DNA from: Marinibaculum pumilum
GTDB taxonomy: Bacteria > Pseudomonadota > Alphaproteobacteria > Ferrovibrionales > Ferrovibrionaceae
Direction: 5' to 3'
NCBI RefSeq assembly: GCF_042646425.1
Contig: NZ_JBHRTR010000025.1
Coordinates: 1-64,000, forward strand
Length of the DNA: 64,000 nt
In this document: positions 62,191-64,000 of the stretch, one piece after another
Numbering within the stretch: the first letter of the stretch is position 1
Layout of the letters: every line of letters begins with the position of its first letter
Notes under the pieces: model-generated
Database searches by the model: none
Seen by the model: only the letters and a program-made list of their open reading frames with translations
Told to the model about the DNA's origin: nothing
Made by a program: the position numbers and the translations under genes

Positions 62191-62796
62191 TCAAACAAAG
62201 GCCCGCAGGGTGACCGAGATCCGCCGGCCGCGCGCCCGCGCCGATTTCACGATCTCATGCGTCCAGACCAGGTTCGCCGCATAGGGCAGGACCAGCACGC
62301 TGCCATGGGCCAGCGGCAGATCGTGCCGTTCCGTTCCCTTCCAGCGGCGGAAGCGCATCACCCGCGCCTCGCCGAATGACAGGGTGACAATGGGCGCGCC
62401 CTCGACCATGTCGCGGCGGGAATCCCGGTGCGCGCCGATATAATGGCCCAACGCGCCGTCGTACCAGTTCAGCAGCAGGCCGTTCAGCCGGCGGTCGATC
62501 GTGTCCCGCGCCCAGTCCAGATGCGGCTGCAGCAGGCCGGGCACCGGCTGCGCCGCCTTGGTCGCGCCGGAGAAGTGGTAGTCCCGGCCATAGGCCTCCT
62601 GCCAGCGTGGCAGCGCCACCCGGCGGCCATGCAGGTGGATGCGGGGCGGCTCCGGCGGGTGCAGCCCCCAGAGCGCGTCGAAGCCGGCCGCATCCGGCAG
62701 CAGCCTGTCCGGCAGGCGGCCGAGCTGCACCGCATGCGCATCGTCCAGCCGATGCATCCGCAATGCTGACCGGTCGTCAGTCGCGGCCAAAGACAT
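62191..62796 (-). CDS. alkB: AlkB-family 2-oxoglutarate/Fe(II) dioxygenase
   Basis: 201 aa. Fe ligands His123-x-Asp125 (GAHRDSRR) and His180 (VWTHEI); 2-oxoglutarate-binding Arg in RISVTLR (192 and 198), the equivalent of the RxNxTxR motif. LNWYDGALGHYIGAH follows the N-x-Y pattern. It repairs alkylated nucleic acids by oxidative demethylation. The N-terminal substrate lid is short, as in the bacterial YbiU/ALKBH2-like group. Overlaps galM by 20 nt. Unrelated to the catabolic genes around it. Confidence 0.9.
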   Translation of the reverse strand: MSLAATDDRSALRMHRLDDAHAVQLGRLPDRLLPDAAGFDALWGLHPPEPPRIHLHGRRVALPRWQEAYGRDYHFSGATKAAQPVPGLLQPHLDWARDTIDRRLNGLLLNWYDGALGHYIGAHRDSRRDMVEGAPIVTLSFGEARVMRFRRWKGTERHDLPLAHGSVLVLPYAANLVWTHEIVKSARARGRRISVTLRAFV

Positions 62797-63784
62797 AACG
62801 GGTCAGGTTCCGGTAGCGCTGCCCGGGGCGCAGGATCGCGGCGGGGAAGTCCGGCCGGTTCGGCGCGTCCGGCCAGGCCTGGCTTTCCAGGGTGATGCCG
62901 GCAAAGGCGCCGTAGCGCCGCCCCTCCAGGCCGGGCAGGCCGTCGAACTGCGCGCCGTCATAGGCCTGCAGGCCGGGCTGCGCCGTCTCGATGTCCATAT
63001 GCAGGCCGCCGGCCGTGCCCGACAGTCTCGCCACCGTACGCAGCGGGGCGTCGGCGGCCGGGGCGACGTCCGACAGGCAGAAATTGTGGTCGATGCCGTG
63101 CCGTCCGATCGGCCGGGGGGTTCGGAAGTCGAAGGGGGTGCCGGCCACCGGCGCGGGCTGGCCCGCCGGAATCAGGTCCGCGTCGACCGGCAGGTAGCGG
63201 TCCGCATCGACCCGCAGGCGGTGCCCGCAGATATCGGCACCGCCGTCCAGGTTGAAGTAGCTGTGATGGGCGAAGCTGCAGGGGGTGGCGGCATCCGTTT
63301 CCGCCGCGATCTCCACCTGCAGGGCATCGTCCGCCGTCAGGGTATAGGTCGCGGTCACCTGCATGGCGCCGGGAAAGCCCATCTCGCCATCCGCCAGGTC
63401 CAGCGCCAGGGTCGCGCTGTCGTCGCGCAGCGCCTGCAACTGCCAGAGCCGCTGCCCGGTGCCGATGCTGCCGCCGTGCAGGGTGTGGCGGCCGCGGAAG
63501 TTGCGGTCGGTCCGGCAGTCCCGGCCGTCCAGGCGGAAACGGCCGCCGGCGATGCGGTTGGCGAAGCGGCCGACGATGGCGCCGAAATAGGGCATGCGCT
63601 GCAGATAGGGCGCCAGCTCCGGCGCGCCCAGCACCAGCGGATGGCCGATGCCGTCCAGGCGCAGATCCTGCACCGTCGCGCCGTAGGTCAGGATGTCGGC
63701 GGTCAGGCGACCGCCGGCGATCCGGAACCGCTCCACGGCGCGGCCGTCGGGCATCCGCCCGAACGGCGCGGGACCCGCTGTCAC
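62777..63784 (-). CDS. galM: Aldose 1-epimerase (galactose mutarotase)
   Basis: 335 aa. NRIAGGRF and HTLHGG (substrate His), HHSYFNL (catalytic His) and GITLESQAWPDAPNRPDF (catalytic Glu) are the GalM signatures. GTG start at 63784 overlaps the stop of the upstream SMP-30 gene (GTGA), so the two are coupled. Interconverts anomers of an aldose ahead of dehydrogenation. Confidence 0.93.
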   Translation of the reverse strand: MTAGPAPFGRMPDGRAVERFRIAGGRLTADILTYGATVQDLRLDGIGHPLVLGAPELAPYLQRMPYFGAIVGRFANRIAGGRFRLDGRDCRTDRNFRGRHTLHGGSIGTGQRLWQLQALRDDSATLALDLADGEMGFPGAMQVTATYTLTADDALQVEIAAETDAATPCSFAHHSYFNLDGGADICGHRLRVDADRYLPVDADLIPAGQPAPVAGTPFDFRTPRPIGRHGIDHNFCLSDVAPAADAPLRTVARLSGTAGGLHMDIETAQPGLQAYDGAQFDGLPGLEGRRYGAFAGITLESQAWPDAPNRPDFPAAILRPGQRYRNLTRYVFGRD

Positions 63785-64000
63785 GACGGGCCCGGCACGA
63801 CCCGGTGCTCGGCCTGGCCGGCGATGCCGGGATCGGCCAGGTAGGTGCGGCCCTGGTCGTCATCGGGATCGTCCATCCCTTCCCGCGCGGTGGTGACCAG
63901 CATCTGCGTCAGGCCCGGGCCGCCGAAGGCCGGGCAGGAGGCATGGCGTCCCGGCACCGCGACCGCGCGGTCGAAACGGCCGTCCGGGGTGTAGCGGGCC
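63781..64000 (-). CDS. SMP-30/gluconolactonase-like protein, C-terminal end only
   Basis: 72 codons up to the right edge. The visible end reads RYTPDGRFDR...CPAFGGPGL...LVTTAREGMDD...GRTYLADPGIAG, matching the last two blades of the SMP-30 beta-propeller (the ...TSCAFGGP...LYVTSA pattern). The start lies beyond the window. Coupled to galM, it fits a sugar-to-lactone-to-aldonate pathway. Confidence 0.85.
   Translation of the reverse strand, partial: ARYTPDGRFDRAVAVPGRHASCPAFGGPGLTQMLVTTAREGMDDPDDDQGRTYLADPGIAGQAEHRVVPGPS

Overview
The window is a GC-rich, densely coding stretch of an alphaproteobacterial chromosome. Codon third positions are almost all G or C, gene overlaps of the ATGA type are common, and TRAP, branched-chain and ribose-type transporters are abundant. 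The gene families suggest a metabolically versatile Rhodospirillales-like soil or aquatic bacterium; that placement is an inference, because there is no rRNA or marker gene here. I see no tRNA, rRNA, CRISPR array, insertion sequence or phage gene. No gene-free stretch exceeds 300 bases. Two runs of N (35871-35939 and 47928-47989) interrupt the assembly.

Layout. (1) 1-10020: an HpaB-family flavoenzyme homologue, a 4HBT thioesterase, an AraC regulator, a divergent cupin dioxygenase, and a livK-H-M-G-F branched-chain-type ABC operon that ends in an amidohydrolase. A sensor kinase is divergent from livK. (2) 11523-14403: an HpcH/HpaI aldolase, then a phosphonate cassette (TIGR03364-type flavin oxidase plus phosphonoacetaldehyde hydrolase) behind a sequence that looks like a Pho box. 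(3) 14525-19007: an SDR, cytochrome bd oxidase cydA-cydB-cydX with an odd tandem repeat at the cydA/cydB junction, and a PaaI-type thioesterase. (4) 19107-26556: a ribose-type ABC operon ending in an esterase, with a divergent AraC regulator, followed by an amidohydrolase homologue translationally coupled to a MIP18/DUF59 protein. (5) 26606-34044: 4-hydroxyphenylpyruvate dioxygenase, a LysR regulator, and a divergent CoA-transferase / HMG-CoA-lyase-like / TRAP transporter operon. (6) 34061-38270: LysR with a divergent GST-SDR-CmcJ operon, then a Phd/ParE toxin-antitoxin pair. (7) 38292-43571: an mhp-like meta-cleavage set (hydroxylase, extradiol dioxygenase, C-C hydrolase) around an IclR regulator with two matching operator sites. 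(8) 43583-52858: a second ribose-type ABC operon ending in an esterase, facing a ROK repressor across a perfect palindrome, then a lipase-like hydrolase and a flavoprotein. (9) 52869-63784 and on to the edge: a shikimate/quinate-type operon (aroE-like, dctPQM, quiC), a divergent TetR regulator with an esterase, then a racemase and a DUF3237 gene. AlkB, aldose 1-epimerase and the end of an SMP-30 gene follow on the other strand.

How it fits together. Most of the window is a catabolic archipelago: a regulator, an importer and a few enzymes per island. The clearest routes are shikimate or dehydroshikimate to protocatechuate, 4-hydroxyphenylpyruvate to homogentisate, catecholic phenylpropanoid ring cleavage, and 2-aminoethylphosphonate-like compounds to phosphate. 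Others (CoA-transferase plus lyase; GST-SDR-CmcJ; amidohydrolase plus DUF59) have clear family membership but unknown substrates.
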